From NCBI GenBank assembly GCA_963796325.1, contig CAWCLF010000001.1, positions 2,294,001 through 2,358,000 of the forward strand: DNA of 64,000 nucleotides. The letters are read 5' to 3'. Under the pieces are notes generated by a model. It had not been told where the DNA came from, ran no database searches, and saw nothing but the letters and a program-made list of their open reading frames with translations. How positions within the stretch are numbered: position 1 is the stretch's first letter; each line of letters opens with the position of its first letter. This document shows, one piece after another, positions 25,754 to 34,795 of the stretch. The position numbers were made by a program, and so were the translations under genes. This stretch comes from CAVYGN01 sp963796325. Its GTDB lineage: Bacteria > Spirochaetota > Brevinematia > Brevinematales > JAOACQ01.

Positions 25754-26667
25754 GCTTTACCGGCTCCGTCCTGATTTTCAGGATGGTTATGCACTTCTAT
25801 ATCATTCAGAGAACTTTGAAGGTTTTCGTTTTCTTCACCTACCTTTTCATAGATCTCTTTGGCAAAATTAAGCAGAACCTCCGGCCTGTCTTTCGCTTTC
25901 TTCCCGATACCGAAAACCTTGCTTAAACCCCTTTTGATATCCTCATAAGCTTTAAGCTTTTCATACGGGTCTTCGATTAAATGCGAGTTTTTGAATTTAA
26001 GGACTGCGTTGACATAAAGCACTCCATCGTAACCGAAATTCCTGTCAGTATCGGGACCGAGACTCTTTATGTTTTCCATCGGCTCCATCGCTTTCGACTG
26101 GTTGATTATGGCGAGGTCATAATATTCCATGGCTTTGATATAAAAAGCCTGCATTAAATCCTGGTATTTTGCGTCATTCGTTGTTTTGTAAAGATCTGAA
26201 AAAAGCCATGCGCTCCGAAGATAAGCGATGCCGATTTTGATCGACGGAGAAAATTTCTTTTTATCGAAAAAAGGATATGAACTTATTGACAGGATATAGC
26301 TTGCCGTCCCTGCTATCAAATCCCGCCTCTCCCTGTATGCAGGGATCCTGCTGAAAATCTTTATAAGGTAATTTGCCCTTACATCCTTATAATTCTTGAT
26401 ATTCTGTACTGCTTTCGGAGGAAGGCTCAGGAAATCGAAATCGTCGGCCGCATAAAGACAGGTCGGACAAACAGTTACCGGGTAAAGGAGAGGGTTTATC
26501 TCCTTTCCGGCTTTTTTTGTCGGTATATAGGTCCTTCTGAGCTCATTAGTCAGTTCCCCCGCGCTCAGCCTGCCTCTTCCCGTGAGAAGCTCCTCTCTTT
26601 TAAAACCGGTATTGCAAACCGGGCATTCAATATCTTTCTTCGAAAAGAAAGTAATATCATCTGCCAT
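25750..26667 (-). CDS. DUF2225 family protein (zinc-ribbon-like)
   Basis: A 305-residue protein of the DUF2225 family. Cys pairs CPVC (residues 15-18) and CPTC (69-72) should bind zinc. The rest is helical and TPR-like (AYLRSAWLFSDLYKTTNDAKYQDLMQAFYIKAMEYYDLAI). DUF2225 proteins are common in Clostridia, spirochaetes and related bacteria, and their role is not known. It ends in a 4-base overlap with the TPR gene and begins 9 bases after the small membrane protein gene. Chemistry cannot be inferred. Confidence 0.85.
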   Translation of the reverse strand: MADDITFFSKKDIECPVCNTGFKREELLTGRGRLSAGELTNELRRTYIPTKKAGKEINPLLYPVTVCPTCLYAADDFDFLSLPPKAVQNIKNYKDVRANYLIKIFSRIPAYRERRDLIAGTASYILSISSYPFFDKKKFSPSIKIGIAYLRSAWLFSDLYKTTNDAKYQDLMQAFYIKAMEYYDLAIINQSKAMEPMENIKSLGPDTDRNFGYDGVLYVNAVLKFKNSHLIEDPYEKLKAYEDIKRGLSKVFGIGKKAKDRPEVLLNFAKEIYEKVGEENENLQSSLNDIEVHNHPENQDGAGKA

Positions 26668-26676
26668 TTGAAGCGC

Positions 26677-26826
26677 CTATTTGAAAAATTTCATTGAGAT
26701 TCCAACCCAGAAAGACTGCGGTAATAAAATCAATATAAAAAAGATCAGTAAAAGAACCATTATGATCAAGGCGGCCGGATTCTTAAGGAGCCCGGCCGGC
26801 AGAATTTCCTTTTTGTCCTTGTCCAT
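26677..26826 (-). CDS. Small single-span membrane protein (49 residues)
   Basis: An ATG at 26826 with a perfect GGAGG six bases upstream opens a 49-codon frame. It reads MDKDKKEILPAG at the start, then one long hydrophobic stretch (AALIIMVLLLIFFILILL, residues 18-35), and ends MKFFK. It lies snugly between the ComFB-like gene (32 bases upstream) and DUF2225 (9 bases downstream), so it is very probably a genuine small protein of this operon. It would sit in the inner membrane with a charged cytoplasmic N-terminus. No family is recognised. Confidence 0.7.
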   Translation of the reverse strand: MDKDKKEILPAGLLKNPAALIIMVLLLIFFILILLPQSFWVGISMKFFK

Positions 26827-26858
26827 CAAATCCTCCGTAATTGAGTTATTGCCGCCTG

Positions 26859-27521
26859 CTAAAACGGCACATATATATCTTCAAGCTGCAAAACATTTTC
26901 GGACAGTTCGCTGGCGACTTCCGAAAAAAGTGAAGGCCTTGCCTCGAAGCTGAATACCTTATCGAATATCTCCCCGTTTTTCTTGATCCTTACCGATAAA
27001 ATAAAATTCTTCTTCTCGAACGGAGGCAAGGCTGTTATCGGCTTTGGAGCGAATGAAAATATACCTTCGTCCCTCGGATTTATTTCAGCGGGATTTTTCC
27101 AGAGTTCGAACAGCGTCTGAGCTATATTGTTATCTATCAGAAGAGATACGAGGGCTTCCTTTAAAGGTAAAAGTTCCTTGGAGGAAATGATCTTACCGTA
27201 TATTTTGGGAAATATATAATAAAGTCTGTCTTTTTCAAGATTTTCCGAAGCATCGTAAATTATGGAAGATTTTTTTACTATTTTCAAAGCCTCATAAATG
27301 CGAAGCATGATATCTGCAACGAATTGAGGATCATTTTGATATTTCAGTATGACATTGTTGAACCCCTTGTTGCTTGTTATGTACATGGGCTTCAGCCTGT
27401 TGAGAATATATGCAGCCATTTCCTTTCTTTGATTTTTATCGAGGCTTCCGGTCCGCGCTTCCTCAAGACCGTCAATAAGATCAAAAACTATATCTTCGGT
27501 AATGTTCTTCAATTCAACCAT
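26859..27521 (-). CDS. ComFB-like domain protein
   Basis: A 220-residue protein. Residues 1-60 (LKNITEDIVFDLIDGLEEA ... RKEMAAYILNRLKPMYITSNKGF) follow the late-competence ComFB pattern, ending in the LNxLxPxYxxSxxG motif, but lack the Cys residues of ComFB proper. A middle helical region and a beta-rich end (NFILSVRIKKNGEIFDKVFSFEARP) follow. ComFB-like domains appear in many regulatory proteins, some binding cyclic nucleotides in cyanobacteria. Here the role is open. It is the first gene of the minus-strand operon. The similarity is by pattern only, so the assignment is moderate. Confidence 0.6.
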   Translation of the reverse strand: MVELKNITEDIVFDLIDGLEEARTGSLDKNQRKEMAAYILNRLKPMYITSNKGFNNVILKYQNDPQFVADIMLRIYEALKIVKKSSIIYDASENLEKDRLYYIFPKIYGKIISSKELLPLKEALVSLLIDNNIAQTLFELWKNPAEINPRDEGIFSFAPKPITALPPFEKKNFILSVRIKKNGEIFDKVFSFEARPSLFSEVASELSENVLQLEDIYVPF

Positions 27522-27670
27522 ATATACCCGCTCAGGTTATATTAAAACCCGTGTACTTGGGACCTGGATTAGTCAAGAATAGATCGGTCAGGGTATATTT
27601 TAATTTAACAGCGCCAAATGTCAAATTTGCTTTTGAAGTAAATCTTATTTAAAATAATCGGCGGCTGCGA

Positions 27671-27714
27671 TAGTCGACGGTCAACTGATGACTGTCGACT
27701 GCCGACTGACGACT
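27671..27714. repeat. GACTGTC/GACTGCC array, copy 1
   Basis: The segment is built from 7-base units such as GACTGTC, GACTGCC and GACTGAC (for example TGACTGTCGACTGCCGACTG). It lies in the divergent gap between the ComFB-like gene and rnhC. Related arrays are at 29783-29914 and 61671-61757. Confidence 0.6.
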
Positions 27715-27730
27715 ACCGTAAGGAGCATCC

Positions 27731-28588
27731 ATGTCATCAAGAACAATATCCTTCGATCCTGCAAGGCAGGAAGAACTTGCCCGATCGCTAAAATCCTGCG
27801 GTTTCATTTTTTATGAAAACGACCATGCCTTCTGGAGGGCAAAGTCTAATGACTTAAGCATAATATTCTATAATAAGGGAATAGTCCTGCTCCAGGGGAG
27901 CGGCAGCGCCATTGAAGGAATTCTTTCGAATCCCGGCATATTTTTTAATATTGTAAAGGATGATCCGTCGATTGAATATCCGGTTATCGGCCTTGATGAA
28001 TCCGGAAAGGGCGATTATTTTGGACCGCTTGTTCTGGCCGCTGCGGTTCTCGACAGGGAAAATGAAAATTCCGCGGTCAAAACAGGTGTTATGGATTCTA
28101 AAAAAATCCAGGACAGGTATATAAGGGAGATCCATTCCCGGATAAAAGATAAAATAACACACAAGGTCAGGATTATTGAGCCTCATGAGTACAATTCCAT
28201 TTATAAAAAATACGGCAATCTGAACCTTCTTATGACATACGAGTATATTAATCTTGCCGGAAGTTTTAAAAAAGGATCTTATAAAACGCTCATTCTTGAT
28301 AAATTTTCACAGCCCCGTGAACAAAATGAAGTTTTCAGGAAAAGCACAACCGGCAATGTCATCATCACGGAAAAAGCTGAAGTTTATCCGGCTGTCGCTG
28401 CAGCTTCGATTTTAGCGCGTTTTTATTTTATCGATTGGATCTGCAAAAAATCGTCCGAATTGAAGATCGACCTGCCCTTGGGATGCGGCAGCAAGGCTTC
28501 AGCCCTTTACAGGAAAATGAAATCCGAAATGCCGGCGGATAGATTCGAAGATATTGCAAAATCGCATTTCAAGGCTCAAGGATCATAA
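27731..28588 (+). CDS. rnhC: Ribonuclease HIII
   Basis: A 285-residue RNase HIII, which cuts the RNA strand of RNA-DNA hybrids in the cytoplasm. The catalytic core has GLDESGKGDYFGPLVLAA (residues 88-105; Asp and Glu of the DEDE set), MDSKKI (about 121-126) and YPAVAAASILARFYFI (about 219-234). The N-terminal TBP-like substrate-binding domain fills residues 1-85 and distinguishes HIII from HII. GTAAGGAGC precedes ATG 27731. A repeat array occupies the promoter region. Confidence 0.95.
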   Translation: MSSRTISFDPARQEELARSLKSCGFIFYENDHAFWRAKSNDLSIIFYNKGIVLLQGSGSAIEGILSNPGIFFNIVKDDPSIEYPVIGLDESGKGDYFGPLVLAAAVLDRENENSAVKTGVMDSKKIQDRYIREIHSRIKDKITHKVRIIEPHEYNSIYKKYGNLNLLMTYEYINLAGSFKKGSYKTLILDKFSQPREQNEVFRKSTTGNVIITEKAEVYPAVAAASILARFYFIDWICKKSSELKIDLPLGCGSKASALYRKMKSEMPADRFEDIAKSHFKAQGS

Positions 28589-28705
28589 TTGATATATCAT
28601 AAATGATCAAAACCTTTCCCCGGCAGCCCCGGACGGGCTTAAGGCCGGAGATTATCGATAAAATTCTGGTATGAATTTTGCATATATCATATAGATGGAG
28701 GAAAT

Positions 28706-29782
28706 ATGCCCCGGGTTTTTAAAATTCAAATTTATATCCTTTTTTTTATTTTTCTTGTCTGTCAATCGTCATCCCTATATCCTGAGACAACAAACGACAG
28801 CCGAATCCCCATAGCCGTTCTTGATTTTGAGCCCAAAGGCGCTGTAGACCCGCAGACAGCTGATTTTGTAACCGAACGCATCAGGATAGAAATGTTCAGG
28901 ACAGGCAAATATAAGATACTGGAAAGACATGACATGAAAAAGATCCTGGATGAAAAGAAGCTGGAACTTTCAGGTCTGTCAGGAAGCGAATATGCAATTA
29001 AAATAGGTGAATTCCTGTCTGCCAGGAAGATCATGCTCGGATCTGTAACTCTCATAGACAGCAAGTATTATATAAATATGAGAATCGTTGAAGTGCAATC
29101 GGGAATAATGGATTATGGAGACACCGGGACATCTGAATCGATATCCGGCCTTTCGCCGCTGTGCTATGGCCTTGTTAACCGGATGGAGGGAGGCACCCTG
29201 ACGCCACAAAAGGAAATCCGGGAAAACGGATTTTCCATCGATAATACTATTGATTATTTTCTCGAAAAGATCCATGTTCTTGTAAACAAAGACGCCGATA
29301 ACAATTCCCAGCCGATTGAAACAATACAAAATGCACAGGCCGGGCAGAATACCGCCGGATCCCAAAAAGTGGAAAAACCCAAACCTTTGAATAATAAAAC
29401 CTCCATACCTCTATTTTACCTTTTAAGCGGTGAAATTGCCGGCCTCTGCCTCCCGGGCAGCGGGCTGGCCCATTTTATCGTAGGAGACACAGGAACAGGT
29501 TTTACAATACTCGGCGCCACTGCTATTTCTGCGGGTGTCGCCGCCGGAACTTATTACTCTGTGAAAAACGGCTACCTGAAGGATAAGACTGTTTCTTACT
29601 GCCTGTACGGCGCCGCCGCCGCCGTTGTTTTAACGGTTTATCTTTGCGACATTATCGGAGCTCCCTTATATTTTTTCAATAATAACAGGCAGGCGGCAGC
29701 GGGAAGCATGCAGGCGCCTGATCCGCTCTCTTTAAATAACGATATAGGAATAGGTTTGACAGTCTTTAAGAGCACTTTTTAG
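28706..29782 (+). CDS. CsgG-like envelope protein
   Basis: A 358-residue exported protein with signal peptide (IQIYILFFIFLVCQSSSLYPE). Residues 33-180 match the CsgG/TolB-like pattern: IPIAVLDFEPKGAVDPQTADFVTERIRIEMFRTGKYKILERHDMKKIL, then ARKIMLGSVTLIDSKYYINMRIVEVQSG. Residues 235-330 hold two or three hydrophobic segments rich in Gly and Ala. There is no Cys lipobox in the expected place, so anchoring differs from true CsgG. A sensor or assembly role in the envelope is inferred. GGAGG lies upstream of ATG 28706. Confidence 0.75.
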   Translation: MPRVFKIQIYILFFIFLVCQSSSLYPETTNDSRIPIAVLDFEPKGAVDPQTADFVTERIRIEMFRTGKYKILERHDMKKILDEKKLELSGLSGSEYAIKIGEFLSARKIMLGSVTLIDSKYYINMRIVEVQSGIMDYGDTGTSESISGLSPLCYGLVNRMEGGTLTPQKEIRENGFSIDNTIDYFLEKIHVLVNKDADNNSQPIETIQNAQAGQNTAGSQKVEKPKPLNNKTSIPLFYLLSGEIAGLCLPGSGLAHFIVGDTGTGFTILGATAISAGVAAGTYYSVKNGYLKDKTVSYCLYGAAAAVVLTVYLCDIIGAPLYFFNNNRQAAAGSMQAPDPLSLNNDIGIGLTVFKSTF

Positions 29783-29914
29783 CAGTCGACATCGTCAGAC
29801 GGCAGTCGTATGTCGACAGTCAACGGCCGACTGATTAGACGGTAATCTACTGCCGACTGTCGACTGTCGACTTAGTGACTCTCGACTTTTGACTCTCGAC
29901 TCTCGACTTAGTTG
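29783..29914. repeat. GACTGTC/GACTGCC array, copy 2
   Basis: About 130 bases made largely of GTCGAC, GACTGTC, GACTGCC and GACTCTC units. It includes a perfect 10-base inverted repeat GTCGACAGTC (29812-29821) with GACTGTCGAC (29855-29864 and again 29862-29871). It begins directly after the CsgG-like stop codon and could form a long hairpin in the RNA. Confidence 0.7.
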
Positions 29915-29972
29915 ACATTCTTCACCGGAAAATTTATAATTATTGAATTCACCTGCAAAAGGAGGACCTTTC

Positions 29973-30395
29973 ATGATGGGTGTAGTTTTATTTTCACTGG
30001 CTTTATTATTTTACGGAATTATTTTGTCAGGGGAAGCTGCAGTCAAAGCCTTTCCTAAAAGCAGGGTATTTTTTGACAGGATCGACGCTTTCATAGAAAA
30101 GGGCGCCGCCAAACTTTTTTTATCTCTTATCTCTCTTATTATAGGGCTCTGGAACCTGTTCTCCCCTAATTTTATTGCAAGTGCTCCTCCGATAATCGGT
30201 GCGCTTATACCTTCCCTTCTGTTGATCCTGGACAGCGCAGTCATTTATCCCGAACTTGTTGAAATTCTCAGCATCCCGGATGAAACAAAAGCTAAATATT
30301 ACGAATTCATTGGAAAATATAAAGGCATAGCCGGCATCATCACATTTTTTGCCGGTTTACTGCACCTTATCCTTTTCAGACAGATACTGTTTTAA
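29973..30395 (+). CDS. Small integral membrane protein
   Basis: From ATG 29973 (strong AAAGGAGG upstream) the product has 140 residues and four hydrophobic segments (GVVLFSLALLFYGIILSG; LFLSLISLIIGLWNLFSP; PPIIGALIPSLLLILDSAVIY; GIAGIITFFAGLLHLILF). I do not recognise the family. A longer reading from TTG 29943 would put the SD inside the coding part. The stop is 5 bases upstream of tRNA-Gly, so the two may share a transcript. Confidence 0.7.
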   Translation: MMGVVLFSLALLFYGIILSGEAAVKAFPKSRVFFDRIDAFIEKGAAKLFLSLISLIIGLWNLFSPNFIASAPPIIGALIPSLLLILDSAVIYPELVEILSIPDETKAKYYEFIGKYKGIAGIITFFAGLLHLILFRQILF

Positions 30396-30400
30396 TCTTC

Positions 30401-30471
30401 GCGGTCATCGTACAGTGGCAGTACCCTAGCCTTCCAAGCTAGAGGCGCGGGTTCGATTCCCGCTGACCGCT
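30401..30471 (+). tRNA. tRNA-Gly (anticodon TCC)
   Basis: GCGGTCA/TGACCGC acceptor arms pair fully, with a loop CTTCCAA (anticodon TCC, positions 34-36) between CTAGC and GCTAG stem arms. The T-arm GCGGGTTCGATTCCCGC is standard. The discriminator is T, as usual for tRNA-Gly. CCA is not encoded. Confidence 0.95.
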
Positions 30472-30608
30472 AATAAAGCTTCTCTTTCAAATCGATCGAT
30501 ATAATCCTGCCGTTATTTAGTTTTAAAATCTCTGGTAATATGTCCCGCATTATTCTATAATAATTGAATAAAAACTTCATCTTTGATTTTCCGAATTCCG
30601 GGGTCCGA

Positions 30609-32255
30609 ATGAAAAATACTTTCTCCTTGCTAAAAACATACTGCTTCCTTTCGGGGGCTGTAATTATATTGTTTTCAGCCATTATGCTTATACCGATCGG
30701 TATCAGCAGGGAATATATATCGAATATGGAAAAACGCAGTCTCAAGGATAAATCCCTGTTTGCCTGGTCTTTGCTCTATGAAAGGATCCCGGTAAGCGGG
30801 AAAACGGAAATCAGTAATTACATCAGCGAGTATCTTGAGGCAAGCGGGGACTCGATCACTGTTTACGATAATAGCGGTAATGCAATCGCAAGACCGTCAG
30901 GAATACTTTCGAATTTTAATGTCCATATTTCCCTTCCGATCAGTAATAACGGCAGGCTTTCCGGGACAATCGGCATCGATCACTTTTCACCCGGTTTAAA
31001 AGAGGAAGGGGAAGAGGTCATCGTCGGAATGGCTGTCCTTTTAGCCGTAACCCTTTGTATAATTGCTTTAGTTTTGATTGTAATATCACGGAGAAAAGAC
31101 CGTTTTAAACAGGCAATGCTGGCGGCGATGGAAAATTTTTCCGGAGGCAACTATAATGCCAGGATATTTCCAGGATTCAAGGGAGATCAAAGGACTATTA
31201 CGGACTGTTTCAACAATTTTGCAGAATTGATTTCCTCTTTTTTCAGAGATCTTCTCAAGGAAAAGGAAGAACTCGAAACGCTTGTATCCAGCCTGTCTTC
31301 AGGTATCGCCGTTATCGATAAAAGAGGGAAAATCACGCTGTCCAACAGGGTTTACAACAATATCTTCAATAATCCCGCTGTTATCGGACGCTATTTCTGG
31401 GAGATTATGATAAACGCAAGGATAAGCGACCTTATTACAAAAGTCCAGAAGGAAGAAAGATCCGCATCCGGAGAGATCTCGTATTTGAACAGGTATTATC
31501 ATGCGGACCTTATTTATATAAAGGAAAATATGGAAACAGTCCTGATGTTAAGCGATATAACCGATTCCAAGAATCTCGAAAAGATAAAAAAGGATTTCGT
31601 TGATAACGTTTCCCATGAATTGAAAACACCTCTTACTTCGATAAAGGGTTTTACAGAGTCTCTCATAGCGCTTGAAAAAAATCCTGATAAGAAACATAAG
31701 CTGGGCATTATATTGAGAAATTCCGAACGTCTTAACAACATCGTACAGGACCTTCTTAAAATTTCAGAACTGGAGGAGACATCAATTATTATTAAGCCTG
31801 AAAAAATCAGTATAGCTGAACTCCTTCAAAATGCCGCTCTCTTATTCACGGATCCACTCAAAAAGAAAAATCTTACTCTTGAAATAAAATCGGATAAGGA
31901 ATTGCCGTTAATTGAAGGAGATCCTTACAAACTCGAACAGCTGTTCGTAAATTTAATCGATAATGCCGTAAAATATACGGATTCCGGGGGGATTTATATA
32001 AGGGTATTTCCGGAAAACGATTCGGTCATCGTCGAAATTGAGGATACTGGCATCGGAATCCATGAAGAACATATACCGCGCCTGTTTGAAAGATTCTATG
32101 TTGTCGATAAGGCCCGTTCAAAAAGTACGGGCGGAACGGGCCTCGGTTTATCGATAGCAAAACACATAGTGCTTCTGCACAGGGGCAGGATAGGTGTTCA
32201 AAGCCGGCAGGGAAAGGGAACTGTATTCATAATAACTCTTCCCCTGTCATTGTAA
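30609..32255 (+). CDS. Sensor histidine kinase (PhoR-like, orphan)
   Basis: From ATG 30609 the protein has 548 residues. A membrane segment (YCFLSGAVIILFSAIMLIPIG) starts it, then about 110 extracytoplasmic residues and a second segment (VGMAVLLAVTLCIIALVLIVIS). A HAMP-like link and a PAS domain (ETLVSSLSSGIAVIDKRGKITLSN) follow. HisKA has FVDNVSHELKTPLTSIKGFTESL with the phospho-accepting His. The ATPase has N-box NLIDNAVKYT, G1 DTGIGI, F-box LFERFY and G2 GGTGLGLSIAKH. This order is that of PhoR. No response regulator lies beside it. The gene ends 3 bases from the convergent GH57 stop. Confidence 0.93.
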   Translation: MKNTFSLLKTYCFLSGAVIILFSAIMLIPIGISREYISNMEKRSLKDKSLFAWSLLYERIPVSGKTEISNYISEYLEASGDSITVYDNSGNAIARPSGILSNFNVHISLPISNNGRLSGTIGIDHFSPGLKEEGEEVIVGMAVLLAVTLCIIALVLIVISRRKDRFKQAMLAAMENFSGGNYNARIFPGFKGDQRTITDCFNNFAELISSFFRDLLKEKEELETLVSSLSSGIAVIDKRGKITLSNRVYNNIFNNPAVIGRYFWEIMINARISDLITKVQKEERSASGEISYLNRYYHADLIYIKENMETVLMLSDITDSKNLEKIKKDFVDNVSHELKTPLTSIKGFTESLIALEKNPDKKHKLGIILRNSERLNNIVQDLLKISELEETSIIIKPEKISIAELLQNAALLFTDPLKKKNLTLEIKSDKELPLIEGDPYKLEQLFVNLIDNAVKYTDSGGIYIRVFPENDSVIVEIEDTGIGIHEEHIPRLFERFYVVDKARSKSTGGTGLGLSIAKHIVLLHRGRIGVQSRQGKGTVFIITLPLSL

Positions 32256-32258
32256 TGA

Positions 32259-34700
32259 TTAAACAATAAAATCCGGTGCGATATTGAATTTTTCAGCTAT
32301 CCTGGTCAGGGTTTTCATTATATGAACGGGAGCGTTTTTGTTTCCTTTCTTATTAATAATCCTTGTCAATTCGAGATAAATTATATTCTGAATTTCATAC
32401 TTTTCAAAATCGATGGTCGATTCATTAGCAAAGTCGATAAGCTTTTCTATGTTATTGAGTTCCTTTGTATCCAAACAGGCAAAACCCCTGTCCAGTCTTT
32501 TCAGGATGTTATCCTGAAGATGAGGCAATATATCCTCGAAATCTATCTTCAATCCTGCAATTCTTACTTTTTTTATAATATTTACGAGATATGAAAAATC
32601 ATATTTTGAAATATCCCTGTTCTGCAGTTTGATAATTTCATCAAAGATTATATTGTTAAAATAATCCTCCGCGGCCGTCAGATCATTTTTCTTCATCAAA
32701 ATTCCATGCCTGTTATAAGCGGTCACCATTCCCAGAATTTCTTCAATGCGCCGCTTTCCTCTTTTATTCGAAATATGCAGGGACCCTATTACATCCGAAT
32801 ATACTTTCGACAGAAGGAATTCCCTGACATCGTAAGTCAGGCTGGACGGTTTATAAAAACCCGGAAATGACCTTTGAAATAATTCGATGACATCTTTTCT
32901 ATCCGGCTGATTATTCAGGGAATCGTAATAATTAATTTCTTTAGAGCCGCATGTATCGTTAATGAAAAAGTAAAATTCGTCAAGCCTTATAAAAAGATAA
33001 GCTATGTAGCATTTCTCCCTCAAAAGCAGGCCGTTATGGACGTTTGCCATGGTTTTATAAACGGCCCAGTCCTTCTTTTTAGACCGGCTGAATAACTGAA
33101 AATCGACATCATAAAAATAAATTTTAAATTTTTTCCCTGCCGGTATCCTTTTACCGCCCGCAGCACTTTTTATAGCAAGTTCCAATATAAGCTTGTTTTC
33201 ATCATACGCCTCTTCAATGATCCTGTTTTTAAACATCCATTCTCCATTATAAAATTCTGTATTATTCGAGTTTGCATTCCTGAGTATACCCAGGAAATTC
33301 GTTAAAGTCTCCTCGGGAAGCATATCGCCTGCAAGTTCAAACACATTCCATGCATATTTCAGGTTCTGCAGCGTTTCAATCCCCGAGATATCCGCAAAAA
33401 ACCAGCCGCAGCTTGTATACATTAAAAGGGCGTCATGCATCGCTTCGCACAGCTTCAGGACCATAACCGCCTCATGGCTTCCTGGCTTTGTTTTAGTCTC
33501 TTTTTCAAGCAGGAGTTTCCCCGCCTTTTCCCTTTCAGTCTCGTTGTCTGCATATATAACATTATGATATTCCCTGCGTAATTTCCGGATATCACCGCCT
33601 GCAGACGATAAATTACCGAGAGACGATTCAAATAGAGTATCCCTGAGATAATCGAGGGCTTGCCGGAGCGGCATCCTCCATTTCTGGTCCCATCCCGGCT
33701 TTCCTCCCGTTGAACAGCCGCAGTCTTTATACCATCTTCCTACTCCATGAGGGCAGCTCCAGGATGTGCCTCTTCCTTCTCCTCCCTCTTTCAGGCTTGC
33801 ATAATCCACCGGGGGATTTATTTCAAGATATTCCGAATAATTTGTAATGATAAAATCGTTTTTTGTCCTGTTGTCAAATATAAGCCTCGCCAGGCACATA
33901 TCCCCGAAAGGTTCATGATGCCCGTACGATTCTCCGTCTGTTGCCGTATGAATGAGCTGATTTTTTCTCCCTATCACCCTGTGCATGAGTATCTCGTTCC
34001 TTAAAAAATCGGCATTCCAGAGAATATGTTCGAAGCTGATCTTTGCGGCGATATCGCTGTAGGTAAAAAATACCGCCAGGTTGCCGTTTTTTTCCTGGAG
34101 AAAATAGGGTTTTGACGGATCCGGCAAACCCCCGCCGGAAGTTTCGATACCCTGTTCGGGGGTCAGGATTATGAATTTTATGCCTTCGGAGATCAGGAAC
34201 TCGGCGACCCTGTCGCTTACGGCCATTTCAGAGAGCCACATCCCTTCAGGGTCTCTTTTAAAATCCTTTTCGAAGGAGAGAATTCCCCATTCTATTTCCG
34301 TCCTGATATCGTCATCGCTTGCCAGCGGCATGATAATATGGTTATAAACCTGGGCGATCGCGTTGCCATGCCCCCTGTTCCGCTTCATGCTTTCGCCGTC
34401 GGCTTCGATAATCCTGGAATAGGTAAATTCGTCGTTTCTTTTAAGCCATTTTAAAAGTGTCGGGCCGAAGTTAAAACTGATGTAGCTGTAATTATTGATA
34501 ATTTCCAGTATCCTGCCCCTTCCGTCAAGGATCCTCGAAGCGGCATTGGCCGCGTAGCATTCCTTGCTGATCCTCTCGTTCCAGTCATGGTAGGGGAACG
34601 CCGAGGGCTGGCGGTCGATCTCGTCAGTGCCCGGGTCCTCCCTGGGTGGCTGGTAAAAATGCCCATGCAGGATCACATAAAGATTGTCGCTCTCCGGCAT
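32259..34700 (-). CDS. Glycoside hydrolase family 57 protein (DUF3536-containing)
   Basis: An 813-residue cytoplasmic enzyme, no signal peptide. GH57 landmarks are the N-terminal LHGHFYQPPRE (residues 10-20), SFNFGPTLLKWL, the region-3 Glu in GMWLSEMAV (about 173-181, likely nucleophile) and DGESYGHHEPFGDM (about 262-275, likely acid/base region). A second half of about 400 residues is helical and matches the DUF3536 companion domain. Relatives act on alpha-glucans such as glycogen. The upstream TTCC-rich stretch lacks a strong SD. Substrate remains inferred. Confidence 0.88.
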   Translation of the reverse strand: MPESDNLYVILHGHFYQPPREDPGTDEIDRQPSAFPYHDWNERISKECYAANAASRILDGRGRILEIINNYSYISFNFGPTLLKWLKRNDEFTYSRIIEADGESMKRNRGHGNAIAQVYNHIIMPLASDDDIRTEIEWGILSFEKDFKRDPEGMWLSEMAVSDRVAEFLISEGIKFIILTPEQGIETSGGGLPDPSKPYFLQEKNGNLAVFFTYSDIAAKISFEHILWNADFLRNEILMHRVIGRKNQLIHTATDGESYGHHEPFGDMCLARLIFDNRTKNDFIITNYSEYLEINPPVDYASLKEGGEGRGTSWSCPHGVGRWYKDCGCSTGGKPGWDQKWRMPLRQALDYLRDTLFESSLGNLSSAGGDIRKLRREYHNVIYADNETEREKAGKLLLEKETKTKPGSHEAVMVLKLCEAMHDALLMYTSCGWFFADISGIETLQNLKYAWNVFELAGDMLPEETLTNFLGILRNANSNNTEFYNGEWMFKNRIIEEAYDENKLILELAIKSAAGGKRIPAGKKFKIYFYDVDFQLFSRSKKKDWAVYKTMANVHNGLLLREKCYIAYLFIRLDEFYFFINDTCGSKEINYYDSLNNQPDRKDVIELFQRSFPGFYKPSSLTYDVREFLLSKVYSDVIGSLHISNKRGKRRIEEILGMVTAYNRHGILMKKNDLTAAEDYFNNIIFDEIIKLQNRDISKYDFSYLVNIIKKVRIAGLKIDFEDILPHLQDNILKRLDRGFACLDTKELNNIEKLIDFANESTIDFEKYEIQNIIYLELTRIINKKGNKNAPVHIMKTLTRIAEKFNIAPDFIV

Positions 34701-34795
34701 AACATTTCCTTCGATATTTTTTATTAATATTAATTAGAAAACGGGAGAAGGGCAAAATGCCTGGGAATATGCTCATGAAGTATGCAATGGCAACT

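Noticed and set aside
29783..29914. CRISPR-like array
   Set aside because: Units are 7-10 bases, contiguous and not separated by unique spacers of constant length; no cas genes are in the window.
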